The notes below the pieces were generated by a model. It saw nothing but the letters and a program-made list of their open reading frames with translations. It was not told where the DNA came from and did no database searches. The translations under genes and the position numbers were made by a program. 64,000 nt of DNA from Atlantibacter sp. RC6 (lineage in GTDB: Bacteria > Pseudomonadota > Gammaproteobacteria > Enterobacterales > Enterobacteriaceae), in NCBI RefSeq assembly GCF_014193285.1, contig NZ_JACHZE010000001.1, positions 186,001 to 250,000 on the forward strand. Direction: 5' to 3'. How positions within the stretch are numbered: position 1 is the stretch's first letter; the number at the start of each line of letters is the position of its first letter. This document shows, in pieces, positions 18,252 through 26,801 of this stretch.

Positions 18252-19226
18252 CTATTGTTGCGTCATTTCAAGTATGGCATTAGCAGTAAAGGTGCCGGTA
18301 GCAATATCTTTTACTTCTACGCCAGGGTCTCGTACCGCCTGGAAATATAATGTTAATGTGTTTGAACCTTTTAAGAAGGTAATATTTTTACTGTCCGTGG
18401 TAGCTATCGGCTCATTTTCATAGATAATCGCCACACCTACTCCATTCGTTGTGGTTGACACTGCCTGACTGCTGCCGATGATTATTGGGTTGTTATATTT
18501 AAGTTTCATCGCGAAGGATACATCACCGCCGGCACACTCCACCGGAATCTGCACGGCTTTTGCTGAACCTGAATCAGGTACAGTCGGAAGTTCCGAACGC
18601 ACAGATTGACCTAATGAAACTGATAAATCGCTGCCGTTATTAATTTCGCATGATGTATCAGGTGGGTCCGGAGGAAGGGGTGAACCAGAGCATCCGTCAG
18701 CCCCTCTTCCACTTAACAAATAGGTAGCCCCACTCTCATCCAATAGATAATAACATACAGCTATTGTATCCCGGGAGCTATCATATACTGTCCGGCTACC
18801 ACCACTCATTGTTACTGATTGTTCCTCAAAGGACTTTGATGCATCTAAATAAAAATACGATGAATCAACATACTGTCCCATAGGTAATTCTTTTACCCTT
18901 ACTTTAAAGTTTCCGGAATGTGGCGGATATAATGAAGAGCCGTAAGTGCAGCCAGCATTTGGCGTGATAGTAATGGCAACTTGATGCTCATAATAAACGG
19001 AACCTGTGATCGAAGAGCTTTGACAATAGTGATCGCCGGGAAAATCGCTAAATGTCCAGGAATAAAAATTTAGAATATCCGCATTGGCTTGCGTGCAGGC
19101 TATCATTAAAAATAATGCAAATAACCAAGACTGGTAGCCTGATACACAGATCTTTCTACATATCATGGCAATCTTTTTATAACATAAATAAAGAATTCTC
19201 AATGACCTGAAACCTGTATTTATCAT
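18252..19226 (-). CDS. Fimbrial tip adhesin (last gene of the operon)
   Basis: This 324-residue protein looks like a two-domain pilus tip adhesin. It has a signal peptide ending QANA (about residue 49), an N-terminal receptor-type domain with Cys68, Cys93, Cys158 and Cys179, a proline hinge (SPLPPDPPD), and a pilin-like C-terminal domain starting at Cys193 and ending FTANAILEMTQQ, the expected donor-strand acceptor end. A start at residue 21 (MICRKI, 19166) would give a more usual signal peptide, but neither start has a good ribosome-binding site. It is preceded by a 91-base gap, the largest in the distal half of the operon. It is a full-length paralogue of the product of 26802-27734. The receptor is unknown. 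Confidence 0.75.
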   Translation of the reverse strand: MINTGFRSLRILYLCYKKIAMICRKICVSGYQSWLFALFLMIACTQANADILNFYSWTFSDFPGDHYCQSSSITGSVYYEHQVAITITPNAGCTYGSSLYPPHSGNFKVRVKELPMGQYVDSSYFYLDASKSFEEQSVTMSGGSRTVYDSSRDTIAVCYYLLDESGATYLLSGRGADGCSGSPLPPDPPDTSCEINNGSDLSVSLGQSVRSELPTVPDSGSAKAVQIPVECAGGDVSFAMKLKYNNPIIIGSSQAVSTTTNGVGVAIIYENEPIATTDSKNITFLKGSNTLTLYFQAVRDPGVEVKDIATGTFTANAILEMTQQ

Positions 19227-19317
19227 TTTAAGGCAACCTTTGTAAAATTAGAAACCACTAACTTAGGCACAGCCGTCAACTCTATTTTGAGCAATACTAA
19301 TTTTAATGTTCTTGGGT

Positions 19318-19848
19318 TTACGGATAGTTCAACTCAAATGTTGCCGTTGCCGTAAAATCGCCTGATGTAATAGTCTGTTGCGCTATTGCATCCGGTTCAC
19401 CCTGCAAAAACGCGTGTAAAGTTAGACTATTCGTTCCTGGTGATAACGTATATTCCGGCGTCGGTTTGTTAAATGGCAGTGGCGTTCCTTCCGGGGTTTC
19501 CATACCAATAGCGACGCCTGTCGCCGCACCTGTTACGGCCAGGTAACCCGGTAATGCCGAACTCTCTGTTCCTGCAAAAGTAATAGTAACTTTATCTCCT
19601 AATGTTACATCGCAGCCCGTAAGATTAATTGTGAACGGAACGCTGGAGGTCCGGGTGTATAAAAAGAAGCTACCTCTTACAATCGATTGAAAATTCACAT
19701 CAAGATCGGTTGTTTGCGGATCCAGCGTACAAGGCTCGCTCACCAGCGTGCCGCTAAATTGTAAATTATGATCCAATGCCTGGGCTGGTATAACTGCGCC
19801 AATGTAAAAAGCGAGCCCTGCTGCGCAAGATAATAACGTGTTTCGCAT
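19318..19848 (-). CDS. Fimbrial minor subunit
   Basis: A 176-residue pilin-fold protein with a signal peptide (MRNTLLSCAAGLAFYIGAVIPAQA), the paired cysteines of the family (SEPCTLDP and LTGCDV), and a C-terminal alternating strand TATFELNYP typical of chaperone-usher subunits. In a P-fimbria-type operon this position (just before the adhesin) is taken by an adaptor such as PapF/MrpG, so an adaptor role is inferred. It lies 9 bases downstream of the preceding gene. Confidence 0.75.
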   Translation of the reverse strand: MRNTLLSCAAGLAFYIGAVIPAQALDHNLQFSGTLVSEPCTLDPQTTDLDVNFQSIVRGSFFLYTRTSSVPFTINLTGCDVTLGDKVTITFAGTESSALPGYLAVTGAATGVAIGMETPEGTPLPFNKPTPEYTLSPGTNSLTLHAFLQGEPDAIAQQTITSGDFTATATFELNYP

Positions 19849-19857
19849 TTTTTGTTC

Positions 19858-20373
19858 TCACTGATATTGCGCGGTCAGGGTTGCGGTAGCCGTAAACGTT
19901 TGTTCCGTCAGACTAACCAGAGGATCTTTCACCGGTACCGCAGTTAAACTTAACGTTTTTATATCCCCTACGGTGGTACTCAGCGGCTTATTTATTTTCA
20001 TCCGTTGCCCATTGGCCTGAATTTGAATGGCCAGCCCTTCCGCAGTTGTGGTAATGGCCGTATCGTCATATGCAGGGGTAACCGCGACGATATACAGATC
20101 CAACGGTGAATTATCTGGCGCACCATGGCAATCTACAGTAAAGGGAATAGGCTGCATATTATCGATGCCGTTCACCTCGTTGATGCCAATATTGCCAAAG
20201 GCAATATTTCTCACTTCATCATCTGAAACTGTACAGGGTGTGGAAATAATAAATTTCCCTTTAAAGCTCAAAAGCATTGTATCGCCAGTCTGCAAAGCGC
20301 AGGCCTGTTGCAGTCCAACCGCTATAAATAATCCAATAGCGGAAATCATCAGCGCAAAATTCTTGCCGTTCAT
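19858..20373 (-). CDS. Fimbrial minor subunit
   Basis: The 171-residue product has a signal peptide (MNGKNFALMISAIGLFIAVGLQQACA), Cys pair STPCTVSDDE/FTVDCHG, and a pilin C-terminus TATATLTAQYQ. It belongs to the same fold as its neighbours but shows little identity with them. It is separated by 9 bases from each neighbour, so it is part of one transcript. Presumed tip-fibrillum or adaptor subunit by operon position. Confidence 0.75.
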   Translation of the reverse strand: MNGKNFALMISAIGLFIAVGLQQACALQTGDTMLLSFKGKFIISTPCTVSDDEVRNIAFGNIGINEVNGIDNMQPIPFTVDCHGAPDNSPLDLYIVAVTPAYDDTAITTTAEGLAIQIQANGQRMKINKPLSTTVGDIKTLSLTAVPVKDPLVSLTEQTFTATATLTAQYQ

Positions 20374-20382
20374 TGCCGAACC

Positions 20383-20967
20383 TTAATTAAATGATAATTT
20401 CAACGTGCCTGACGTTGAAAACGTATCGCCGCTCACCACGTTTTTACTGTTGGTGGTACTTAACTGCACCAGTTGTGCCTGTAATGTGGGGAGATCATTT
20501 TGATCGACCGTAAACCACTGCCCCATGTCTTGAGGCGCACCATTCACCAGAAGCTCAATACCGACAATATCAGTTTGGGTGCCCAGAACTTGGGTACCGT
20601 TATAGGTTTCATAGCTATCGCCAATGTTACTGAGCTGCATTTGCAATAAGCCAGCGCTGTCGCCTGAACATTGGAAATCACTGACAATCGGTTGAATGTA
20701 ATTGCCATCCAGCGTGACGGTATTAGTGCCACTGGCGGTTAGCCTGATGTCGCCAAAATCAACCGTCAGGCTACTCCCTTGATTAAATTTACAGGAGCCA
20801 TTCGCGACGATCGTGCCGTTAATATCAATGTTTATGGTAGAGACATCACCTTGATTACCCGGCATCGCATACGACACGCCGGAAAGTGCCAATAATAGCG
20901 TGGTAGTGAACATGACGGAGAACTGGCGTAAAATGTTAGTATTCATCTTCATCATGCTCTTAGTCAT
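20383..20967 (-). CDS. Fimbrial minor subunit
   Basis: A 194-residue subunit with a signal peptide ending SGVSYA, the Cys pair ANGSCKFNQG/SDFQCSGD, and the C-terminal beta-zipper GTLKLSFN. The GxxTVDFG strand (SLTVDFGDIRL) is typical of minor pilins of the PapE/MrpF class. The start overlaps the end of the upstream gene by 8 bases; Met5 or Met6 may be used instead, since AAGAG precedes them. Function as an adaptor or fibrillum subunit is inferred. Confidence 0.75.
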   Translation of the reverse strand: MTKSMMKMNTNILRQFSVMFTTTLLLALSGVSYAMPGNQGDVSTINIDINGTIVANGSCKFNQGSSLTVDFGDIRLTASGTNTVTLDGNYIQPIVSDFQCSGDSAGLLQMQLSNIGDSYETYNGTQVLGTQTDIVGIELLVNGAPQDMGQWFTVDQNDLPTLQAQLVQLSTTNSKNVVSGDTFSTSGTLKLSFN

Positions 20968-21562
20968 AAATCATACCGAAATTAACGATGGCATGAAATT
21001 TACCCGCTATCAGCGGTGCTTTTGTGCGTACCGGAATAACGGTATAATTCAATTCATTGCCACCCGTCGTTATAAACTGCGGTTTACCGCGTTCTCCAGG
21101 GATAACCTGCTGGCCCTGGCTATCCATTAATCTCAAACCGATGCCAGACAGATTATCCACTTGTATTAAAGATGGGTCCTCGGGGTTGGACGACGCCAGA
21201 AAAGTCACCGTTATGACTGGCTGCGTATCACTCCAGGCTTTAATTCCACTTCGTTTGGATTGCTGAAATCCCTCAACAGGCTGACAACCCAGCAAACGGA
21301 AAGCTATTCGCGTCGGCATACCGGTATCGCCCGCTTTTTTCATCGCGCCGATTGCCGAATTATCCAGGACAACCTCCTGAAATTTCGAACGCATGCTCAA
21401 TAAACATGTCCCGTTTACCAGGTAGCCATGCACCTCAATTTTACCCTGATCGCTGCTAACACCATCGGCGTCTGAGGCATATCCGGAAGTCATAAAACTT
21501 GCTCCCGTTATCAAGCTCAGCGCCATGAGTTTGCTGCATCTGATAAAAATTTTTCTCTTCAC
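20960..21562 (-). CDS. Fimbrial minor subunit (first after the chaperone)
   Basis: The 200-residue product has a signal peptide, the Cys pair NGTCLLSM/LLGCQPVEGF, a strand pattern ending FHAIVNFGMIYD, and a long central loop (KAWSDTQPVITVTFLASSNPED). It begins with GTG behind AAGGA at 7-base spacing. Its C-terminal strand resembles that of PapK/MrpE-type subunits found directly after the chaperone gene. There is a 59-base gap to the chaperone gene. Secreted through the usher below. Confidence 0.72.
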   Translation of the reverse strand: MKRKIFIRCSKLMALSLITGASFMTSGYASDADGVSSDQGKIEVHGYLVNGTCLLSMRSKFQEVVLDNSAIGAMKKAGDTGMPTRIAFRLLGCQPVEGFQQSKRSGIKAWSDTQPVITVTFLASSNPEDPSLIQVDNLSGIGLRLMDSQGQQVIPGERGKPQFITTGGNELNYTVIPVRTKAPLIAGKFHAIVNFGMIYD

Positions 21563-21622
21563 TACAAAATCCTTTTGTCAGCAAAACGGTTTGCGGAAGA
21601 CTGTTTGCAGACCACCCGATCT

Positions 21623-22372
21623 TTAACCAGCTTTAACATGATCAACAGCACAGGTGTTGCCGCTACAGTTAAAAATCAGCTTTGGACGACCGCCAAAATC
21701 GTTGATGAACGTGAGTACCGGATGAGCGCCCAGCGCAGATGCATTGGCACCCAGACTGATATTACTCTTCGGTGACACCATGACGGGCTTAAAGTCTTTT
21801 ATTCCATCACCCTGCTCGCTTGGCCCTGCAGTGATAACTGTCACGAAATAAGGCGTTGGGTTAGTTAATTGATAACCATCCCCTGCGCGGACAAGCGTCA
21901 GTTGCTTTTGCATCTCGTTTTCACCATTTTCAGGGAGCTGCAACCCTTTGGGTCGATAAAACAGCTTCACGCGCGTTTGCAACGCCAGTTGCAGTGTGTT
22001 TGGTTTATTGCTTTTAGGTGGGATTTCACGAACGTTAAAATAAAACAATGACTCCCGATCCTGCGGCAAACTCTGCGCGCCGCTGACCTGGATTTTCACC
22101 TGGCCTTTTGCGCCTGGCTCGACGCGTTGAACGGGAGGCAACGCCATGAGGGGAGACTGAATTTTATTACCGTTAACATCATCAATCCAGGACTGCGCTA
22201 AATAAGGTAACGCTTTGTTCTGATTGGTAATCGTTACGCTCATGGAGTTTTTGGCACCGTCATAAATGACACGGGTACGATCCAGAGCAATAGCCGCATG
22301 GGCTTGCTGAGCGCAAATTGATAACGCAACAAGGCTTGCTGCAAGCTTTAAAGTTTTTTGTACAGAAATCAT
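21623..22372 (-). CDS. Periplasmic fimbrial chaperone (PapD family)
   Basis: The 249-residue protein has a signal peptide (MISVQKTLKLAASLVALSICAQQAHA) followed by the two immunoglobulin-like domains of PapD chaperones. The conserved G1-strand region is visible as FYFNVREIPPKSN, preceded by the RVEPGAKGQVKI strand, and the basic ALDRTRVIYDGAK N-terminal segment supplies the subunit-anchoring Arg. The start at 22372 has GAGAG upstream; a codon 12 bases before it does not. Chaperones of this type donate a strand to each pilin and bring it to the usher. Confidence 0.88.
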   Translation of the reverse strand: MISVQKTLKLAASLVALSICAQQAHAAIALDRTRVIYDGAKNSMSVTITNQNKALPYLAQSWIDDVNGNKIQSPLMALPPVQRVEPGAKGQVKIQVSGAQSLPQDRESLFYFNVREIPPKSNKPNTLQLALQTRVKLFYRPKGLQLPENGENEMQKQLTLVRAGDGYQLTNPTPYFVTVITAGPSEQGDGIKDFKPVMVSPKSNISLGANASALGAHPVLTFINDFGGRPKLIFNCSGNTCAVDHVKAG

Positions 22373-22435
22373 GGGTACTCTCATTCATTACGAATTAAAC
22401 AATTAAGGGGCTGCATCCTTGTCGGGTTCATCCTG

Positions 22436-22468
22436 ACCCCATGCGATCTCTTAGCAGACGCATGGGGT
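22436..22468 (-). other. Hairpin between usher and chaperone genes
   Basis: ACCCCATGCG and CGCATGGGGT form a 10-bp stem with a 13-base loop in the 103-base gap after the usher stop. No T-run follows in the direction of transcription, so it is more likely an mRNA processing or stability element than a terminator. Confidence 0.55.
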
Positions 22469-22475
22469 TTTAAAC

Positions 22476-25007
22476 CTAACGGCAAGGAAGCAATAGCCCC
22501 TTACCTAATTCAGGCAGCGGTTTTGGCAAACTAATCCGGCATTGCACGCCATCATTCCAGACGACGTCCATCGTTGCCCCCGGTCGGATCCCGGAAAGCC
22601 AAACATTGCCTTCTTCGCCAATAATCCCTGTCTGCGCATTGTCAGTATTTCGCACCTCCGCGCCGAAAGGCGGTGTGCTGCCATCAGCCAGCTTGACGAT
22701 AGCCATCGCTTTTTCTCCTGCAAGAATGCCGAAGGTGCGATAGCCAATTGCGCCTTCCGTGAGGGTTTCCTGAACAACAGAACGTGTAGCATCAACATTG
22801 TCCGGCAGCTTATCGAGATCAACACTGACGCTACTGCGGTAGTAACTACTGATATCAGCGACCACAGCTTTGCCAAAGTAATTCGTTCTGCTAACACCAC
22901 CACTTCCATGGATCGGCACACCACTGACGCCTGCTGTATCGACCATCATCCGGGTCCCGCCTGCTGCCCCGGTGCGGTGTAATGCCACGCCGTGTGCAGT
23001 CGCGGTCATACCGCCCTGCAATGACATGCCTGCAGCGCTGCTTTTACTGCCCGTAAAGCTGGCATTCGCCGTTACACTTGCCATATCGCCGTCATGAGTG
23101 AAGTAACCATCGCCGGTTCCTCGCCCATCGGTCGTACTACCGGCGTTAATCCGATAGTTATTGTTTTCATCCAGGCGCTGGTAATAACCCAGGCTATTAC
23201 TGCTGTCCGAACCGCTGTACTGCCCGTTATAACTGAGGGTTCCGCCTTCTCCCCAGGGAATAGAAATACTCGCGTATACGCCATCATCCCTGGAATCATC
23301 GTATTGCGTCCGATAGGCTGATAAACTCAGGCTGATATTTTTAATTTTGCCGATATCAAAAAAGTTAGATATCGATAGATTCCATGTATCACTCGCCGGG
23401 CGATCCCAATATGTCTGATGGCTGTAATTCAAATACGCCGATAGATTTAACGATCGGAACTGCTTGTTCATAGTAATGGTATACAACTCTTTATCGCTGC
23501 CGGTATCCTCCGCGTTGTGATAGCGGCGATCGAGATACTGGGTCATGCTCATAAAGTTGCGCTCAGCGAAGCGATAACCTGCGAAGGTCACCTGGCTGTC
23601 AAGTTCATCAAAACGCTTCGAATAGCTTACGCGGTATGATTTACCGCTTTGGGTGTCACGATCGGGCATTTCCGCCCGAGACTGTGTCACATCCAGCGAC
23701 AGCGCACCCAGCATAAGCAGGTCACGACCAATACCAATGGATAAGGCGTTATAATCCCCCGCCAGCAGCAGCCCGCCGTAAAGCGACCAGCCGCTATTCA
23801 CACCCCATGAAGCCTCTGCCGTAGCAAAATTCGGGCCTTCAGAGTGATGGTCATAGTCAGAGGGTTTACCCAAGGCCATTTTGAAACGCACCTGGCCTGG
23901 GCGAGTCAAATAAGGAATATTGGCGGTATCCACCTGAAAGGTCTGGGTGGTACCATCCTGCTCTTCAACCTTTACGTCCAGTTTGCCTGATACTGCCGAG
24001 TTAAGATCCTGAATACGAAACGGACCGGAGGCGACAGTGGTTTCATACAATACGCGTCCCTGTTGGCTAACAGTCACTTTGGCGTTGGTTTTCGCCACCC
24101 CCACCACTTCTGGCGCATAACCGCGCAGGTTTGGCGGAAGCTGGGAGTCATCACTCGCCAGGCTGGCACCGGCAAAGCGGAAGCTATCAAACATTGCGGA
24201 ACTGAGATAGTTTTCACCCACAACAAGTTTGGAACGCAGGGAAGTAATTGCCCGGTAGGCATAAATCCGGCTCCAGTCCCAGTTTTTCCGGTCACTACTG
24301 TAATCGCCAGAATTATGCTGATACTGCGCCTGCCAGTCAGCCCGTAAACGCCACGGCCCGGCGTTAAAGCCTGTGGTACCGTTACCGCTGACAGTATTAG
24401 TCCGTGAATCCTCATGGTTCGCTACCATGCCATTGACGTTATAATCAAACAGCAATCCTGGTATCCCATTATCCCAACGAGAGGGCGGATCCCAGTTTTC
24501 TGAGGTGTATTCCATGTACGCTTGAGGAACGTTGATATAAAGCGAACTATTTCCTAAATCCGCTTTCGCTGTAACGCCGCTTAGCGAAGCTATATCAAGA
24601 CACTGACCATTGTGCCACCAGGTGGCTTTCTCAAACGCAGAGTTTTTAAGACCAAACTGCTTTACCATTTCTGGAGTCAAACAAGGATCGCTGCCTTTGG
24701 GATCGTTATCTGGTGCAATAAATTCGACCATCCGATCCGGTATTTCCGCTTTATTAATATGCAGGGTGAGTTGATACTGTCCCGGCATTAAATACCCGGC
24801 GCGGGAAAACTGGCTTAAGTCGACTTTCGCACGTTCTTTTACGTCCAGTACATCGGTATTAAACTCAACATTGTCGTCAGCATGCGCAAAACGCATTGCA
24901 GCAAAAGCAAGCAATACACCAATCGCCACAGGATGCAGTGTATAATTAAACAAAGAAACCGAGCGCCCCTGCTCTAAAGCGAATTTATTATTATTCACGT
25001 TGTCCAT
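22476..25007 (-). CDS. Outer membrane fimbrial usher (FimD/PapC family)
   Basis: An 843-residue usher, the outer membrane pore that receives chaperone-subunit complexes and polymerises the pilus. In order: an extended signal region (LHPVAIGVLLAFAAMRFAHA), the N-terminal chaperone-binding domain (VEFNTDVLDVKERAKVDLSQF, with the Cys pair at SDPCLTP/NGQCLDI), the 24-stranded barrel with its plug (GYAPEVVGVAKTNAKVTVSQQ, the diagnostic usher signature), and two C-terminal domains ending in CRISLPKPLPELGKGLLLPCR. The gene follows the PapH-like gene by 8 bases. Operon order pilin-PapH-usher-chaperone-minor subunits-adhesin is that of P and MR/P fimbriae, so the pi-type clade is inferred. Confidence 0.92.
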   Translation of the reverse strand: MDNVNNNKFALEQGRSVSLFNYTLHPVAIGVLLAFAAMRFAHADDNVEFNTDVLDVKERAKVDLSQFSRAGYLMPGQYQLTLHINKAEIPDRMVEFIAPDNDPKGSDPCLTPEMVKQFGLKNSAFEKATWWHNGQCLDIASLSGVTAKADLGNSSLYINVPQAYMEYTSENWDPPSRWDNGIPGLLFDYNVNGMVANHEDSRTNTVSGNGTTGFNAGPWRLRADWQAQYQHNSGDYSSDRKNWDWSRIYAYRAITSLRSKLVVGENYLSSAMFDSFRFAGASLASDDSQLPPNLRGYAPEVVGVAKTNAKVTVSQQGRVLYETTVASGPFRIQDLNSAVSGKLDVKVEEQDGTTQTFQVDTANIPYLTRPGQVRFKMALGKPSDYDHHSEGPNFATAEASWGVNSGWSLYGGLLLAGDYNALSIGIGRDLLMLGALSLDVTQSRAEMPDRDTQSGKSYRVSYSKRFDELDSQVTFAGYRFAERNFMSMTQYLDRRYHNAEDTGSDKELYTITMNKQFRSLNLSAYLNYSHQTYWDRPASDTWNLSISNFFDIGKIKNISLSLSAYRTQYDDSRDDGVYASISIPWGEGGTLSYNGQYSGSDSSNSLGYYQRLDENNNYRINAGSTTDGRGTGDGYFTHDGDMASVTANASFTGSKSSAAGMSLQGGMTATAHGVALHRTGAAGGTRMMVDTAGVSGVPIHGSGGVSRTNYFGKAVVADISSYYRSSVSVDLDKLPDNVDATRSVVQETLTEGAIGYRTFGILAGEKAMAIVKLADGSTPPFGAEVRNTDNAQTGIIGEEGNVWLSGIRPGATMDVVWNDGVQCRISLPKPLPELGKGLLLPCR

Positions 25008-25015
25008 CTTCAGAT

Positions 25016-25567
25016 TCAGAAATAATCGACTTTATAACGCAATACGGCGTGATACTCGCCGACCCTGAGCGCGTCGTGATTACTTACAAGACGCAAGTTA
25101 AAATCCATACGCTGATTTGCATATTCTTCAGACGTTATTGTAATAACCTTTCCGGGTTGCACAATGTTCCCTGCTTTATCAGTTATTTCCAGCCCAACAC
25201 CAGAAGCACCACTAATGCGAAAGAGATCCCCGGCTGCCGGCCCATCAAACATGGTTTGGAACCGTGATGAATTTGAACTATCAGACTTGGGAAAATTCAA
25301 GGCTAAGTCACAGTTTATAAAATGAAAAGAAAAGGAATGCTTTTCCCCCCCACCATGATGAACAACTTCACCGACGGTCGTCAGGCCCATTTCGATAGTC
25401 TGTGCAAGATCTGTCGTAGCAATCGCACAAGCGGTATCAAGAATACTGCCTTGCATATTGACTTGCCCTTGATATGAGTTTACTGCGTAAACAGGTAGAA
25501 TAAAGAAAAAGGACAATATCGGCATGCAGGGAAGCACTCTTCCCTTTAGATCGAAAATCACAGACAT
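25016..25567 (-). CDS. PapH/MrpB-like fimbrial subunit
   Basis: This 183-residue subunit directly follows the major pilin. It has a signal segment (MPILSFFFILPVYA), the Cys pair LDTACAIAT/FINCDLAL, and a C-terminal GEYHAVLRYKVDYF. Its position between pilin and usher matches PapH/MrpB, which stops pilus growth and anchors the rod. The start MSVIFDLKG (25567) is preceded by GGAG at 5-base spacing; an ATG 15 bases upstream is in frame but has no ribosome-binding site. A long inverted repeat lies in the gap to the pilin gene. Confidence 0.75.
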   Translation of the reverse strand: MSVIFDLKGRVLPCMPILSFFFILPVYAVNSYQGQVNMQGSILDTACAIATTDLAQTIEMGLTTVGEVVHHGGGEKHSFSFHFINCDLALNFPKSDSSNSSRFQTMFDGPAAGDLFRISGASGVGLEITDKAGNIVQPGKVITITSEEYANQRMDFNLRLVSNHDALRVGEYHAVLRYKVDYF

Positions 25568-25599
25568 ATAATCTCCGGTCATTGCGACAGTTATTAAAC

Positions 25600-25670
25600 G
25601 CCGCGCCGATGACTATTTATAATCTTCAGCGCGACGGAATTAATTAAACGTTAAATACGTTTGGCGCGGC
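25600..25670 (-). other. Intercistronic inverted repeat after the major pilin
   Basis: Directly after the pilin stop, GCCGCGCC (minus strand of 25663-25670) can pair with GGCGCGGC (minus strand of 25600-25607) across 55 bases. A smaller hairpin AAACG-TATTTAA-CGTTT lies inside. There is no T-run. In pap and fim systems such structures make much more pilin mRNA than usher mRNA. Confidence 0.5.
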
Positions 25671-25674
25671 TATA

Positions 25675-26208
25675 TTACTGATAAGCCAGAGTGAAGTTCG
25701 CAATTGAAGTGAATGAACCCGGGACGATCGGCGCAGTGGAGTTGTCACCCTGCAGATAAGCAGAGAACGCCAGGGTATTTTCACCATCTGCTAAAACTTG
25801 CGCTGCTGTCGCAGTACCCAGCTTAACTACAGTACCGGAACCATCAGTAATAGCGATAGATGCGCCTTTCGCAGTACCAGTGATGCCTAACAGATCCGGG
25901 TTGCCTGCAGATGCAGCGCCAGTAAAGGTAGTGGTTACTGTTTTATTAGTCAGGGCACTGGTATCGCACTGTTCAAGTTTTACATAAAAAGGAGTAGGAA
26001 CAGAGCTTCCGCCATTTTTAAGCGCCACATTAGAAACTTCACCCAGATCTACTGTTTGATCATTAGTATCTTCAGAAATAGAGCATGGGGCATCTACAAT
26101 CGAACCTTCAAATTTGACGGTACCGTGTCCCTGGTCTTTTGCATGGGCATTCGCCATCAGAGAACCTGCAGCCATAGCAACCACAATAGCAATTTTCTTG
26201 ATATCCAT
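25675..26208 (-). CDS. Major fimbrial pilin (FimA/PapA type)
   Basis: First gene of the operon. The 177-residue protein has a clean signal peptide MDIKKIAIVVAMAAGSLMANAHA, cleaved before KDQGHGTVKFEGSIVDAPCS. The pilin disulfide pair is CSISEDTND/EQCDTSAL, and the C-terminal beta-zipper motif is FTSIANFTLAYQ. The composition (rich in Ala, Gly, Thr, Ser) is that of rod-forming subunits. The promoter lies about 140 bases upstream, with the 20-bp box shared with the detached adhesin gene. It should be made in large excess over the other subunits. Confidence 0.88.
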   Translation of the reverse strand: MDIKKIAIVVAMAAGSLMANAHAKDQGHGTVKFEGSIVDAPCSISEDTNDQTVDLGEVSNVALKNGGSSVPTPFYVKLEQCDTSALTNKTVTTTFTGAASAGNPDLLGITGTAKGASIAITDGSGTVVKLGTATAAQVLADGENTLAFSAYLQGDNSTAPIVPGSFTSIANFTLAYQ

Positions 26209-26350
26209 AAATTTTAACTCTCTTTATCAACGTTTAAGCAAAAATAATAAATACCACCCACTGCGTTGGGCAGTCCTCCAACATCCTGGCACCCATAGCG
26301 CGTAGGAAGAATTGAAAGGTGATATTAACCTCTAAGAATGAAGCGAAGTG

Positions 26351-26405
26351 AAGATATAAAAACTGGCTTTATAAAGCAAAAAAAAGCATTCCAATATCAG
26401 ACTCA
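26351..26405 (-). promoter_or_regulatory. Fimbrial operon promoter with shared 20-bp box
   Basis: Read on the minus strand: box TGAGTCTGATATTGGAATGC (26386-26405), 6 bases, -35 TTGCTT (26374-26379), 17-base spacer, -10 TATCTT (26351-26356). The start would be near 26344. The same elements with the same spacing occur at 27862-27916; 38 of 55 bases are identical by hand count, and the mismatches fall mostly in the spacer. Confidence 0.65.
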
Positions 26406-26689
26406 CATCAGGTAACCTACTGAAATCAATTGAAATTGGCACAACAGTCTATAGCGGCAATAAATTATTAAAAACTCACTTCAGCAGCTTGCTTCGAAAT
26501 AATAAACACGATAAATATATTACGTTATAAATAAATTCTTAATGGCAACTCTGCTTCAGAATAATTTTATTGTACTATTTTTATACATTTACAATTCTGC
26601 TTAATAGCTTTTTTATCAACATTTAATTATTGTCTGCCGCCAGGTTTTTGACTTTCTGTGAAGACTGGATGTTGTCGGGTTAGCATGAC

Positions 26690-26753
26690 AAAAAAATGTG
26701 GTGAACACCCCACAATTAACGCGTTCTCGCGTTATTGAGGATTGTTCACCACA
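26690..26753 (-). terminator. Extended terminator of the detached adhesin gene
   Basis: TGTGGTGAAC (26697-26706) pairs with GTTCACCACA (26744-26753), with a second stem AACGCG-TTCT-CGCGTT inside. On the minus strand it is followed by seven T. The two-step stem is unusually long for a terminator. Confidence 0.8.
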
Positions 26754-26801
26754 CAGGCTTCACTAGTTATTAATACTGAACGGACTTCGCACTGCCAGGT
26801 T

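Larger units (their letters stand above)
26209..26801. other. Regulatory region of the fimbrial operon
   Basis: 593 bases without a gene. From the pilin gene outward it holds a 136-base leader, the predicted promoter and its upstream box (26351-26405), about 290 bases of very AT-rich DNA, and the terminator of the next gene (26690-26753). I looked for terminal inverted repeats of a phase-variable switch and for GATC pairs as in pap, and saw none that convince. Confidence 0.5.

Noticed and set aside
26209..26696. Phase-variation switch of the fimS type or pap-like GATC pair
   Set aside because: No matching pair of inverted repeats, no recombinase gene and no convincing spaced GATC sites were seen.
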